From a virus, in IMG/VR virus record IMGVR_UViG_3300021379_000006, positions 53,830 through 117,829 of that record: 64,000 nucleotides of DNA, one strand, 5' to 3'. The translations under genes were made by a program, and so were the position numbers. Numbering within the stretch: the first letter of the stretch is position 1; each line of letters starts with the position of its first letter. This document shows, one piece after another, positions 63,881-64,000 of the stretch. The notes below the pieces were generated by a model. That model was not told the DNA's origin. It saw only the letters and a list, made by a program, of their open reading frames with translations, and made no database searches.

Positions 63881-63892
63881 AAAATAATCAAG

Positions 63893-64000
63893 ATGACAAA
63901 TAGAGAGATACTACTTGAAATGTACGAGAAACTTTGGAACGCTGACAAGGACAAGTGGGCTTGGAATGTGATACTGAAGGATACGCTTGAGAAATTAGAA
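63893..64000 (+). CDS. Partial CDS at right edge, at least 36 aa
   Basis: ATG at 63893 open to the window end: MTNREILLEMYEKLWNADKD, then KWAWNVILKDTLEKLE. Helical and charged. The gene continues outside the window, so no function is assigned. A direct-repeat pair lies directly upstream. Confidence 0.5.
   Translation, partial: MTNREILLEMYEKLWNADKDKWAWNVILKDTLEKLE

Overview
The window is one end-to-end stretch of an AT-rich, tailed double-stranded DNA phage genome, cut at both edges. It looks like a crAss-like podovirus (Crassvirales) of a Bacteroidota host, perhaps a Flavobacteriia-type host. The reasons are gene order and recognisable protein families: large terminase, portal, acidic scaffold-like protein and major capsid protein; three small connector or ring proteins; a very large beta-rich tail protein; and a run of giant proteins of the type packaged in crAss-like virions. 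An IHF/HU-like protein, a GroES-like protein and a SNF2-type helicase also fit. Start codons are rarely preceded by a Shine-Dalgarno sequence, as is usual in Bacteroidota. The assignment rests on remembered family features, not on a database search.

Layout. From 1 to about 55.5 kb everything is on the minus strand and forms the late (virion, packaging and lysis) half. Read in transcription order, from high to low coordinates, it runs: a small acidic protein and a secreted protein, a peptidoglycan amidase, small DNA-binding and zinc-ribbon proteins, a PD-(D/E)XK nuclease, GroES, TerL, portal, scaffold and capsid. Next come connector genes, two tail fibres, a LamG-like protein and Cys-rich surface proteins. 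A calcineurin-like phosphoesterase, three small connector or ring-type proteins and the 1698-aa tail protein follow. Last are five giant proteins of 2057, 1204, 931, 1035 and more than 995 aa. The 2057-aa protein combines a zincin-like motif, two lysozyme-like domains, two LysM domains and an L,D-transpeptidase-like domain, so it probably modifies host peptidoglycan during entry. Clear intrinsic terminators (about 42.44, 38.56 and 27.36 kb) and a repeated promoter-like element (core TTGTATATTATA) divide this half into transcription units.

From 55.69 kb to the right edge everything is on the plus strand. This early/replication half starts from a divergent region with a G6/C6 inverted repeat. 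It holds many tiny overlapping genes, several of them one-helix membrane proteins, then an HTH protein, an acidic-tailed protein that could bind ssDNA, an HNH nuclease, three tRNAs (Arg-TCT, Leu-TAA, Met-CAT), a SNF2-like helicase, zinc-ribbon proteins and a direct-repeat pair at the edge.

The most unusual content is non-coding. A stretch of about 515 nt (56434-56950) folds into many helices and ends in an intrinsic terminator. It carries two copies of one hairpin whose stems differ by a compensatory pair change, so it is probably a large structured phage RNA. Two smaller structured elements (58848-58946 and 60854-60953) also end in T-runs. The second tail fibre gene carries a one-base deletion that moves its last ~125 codons out of frame.
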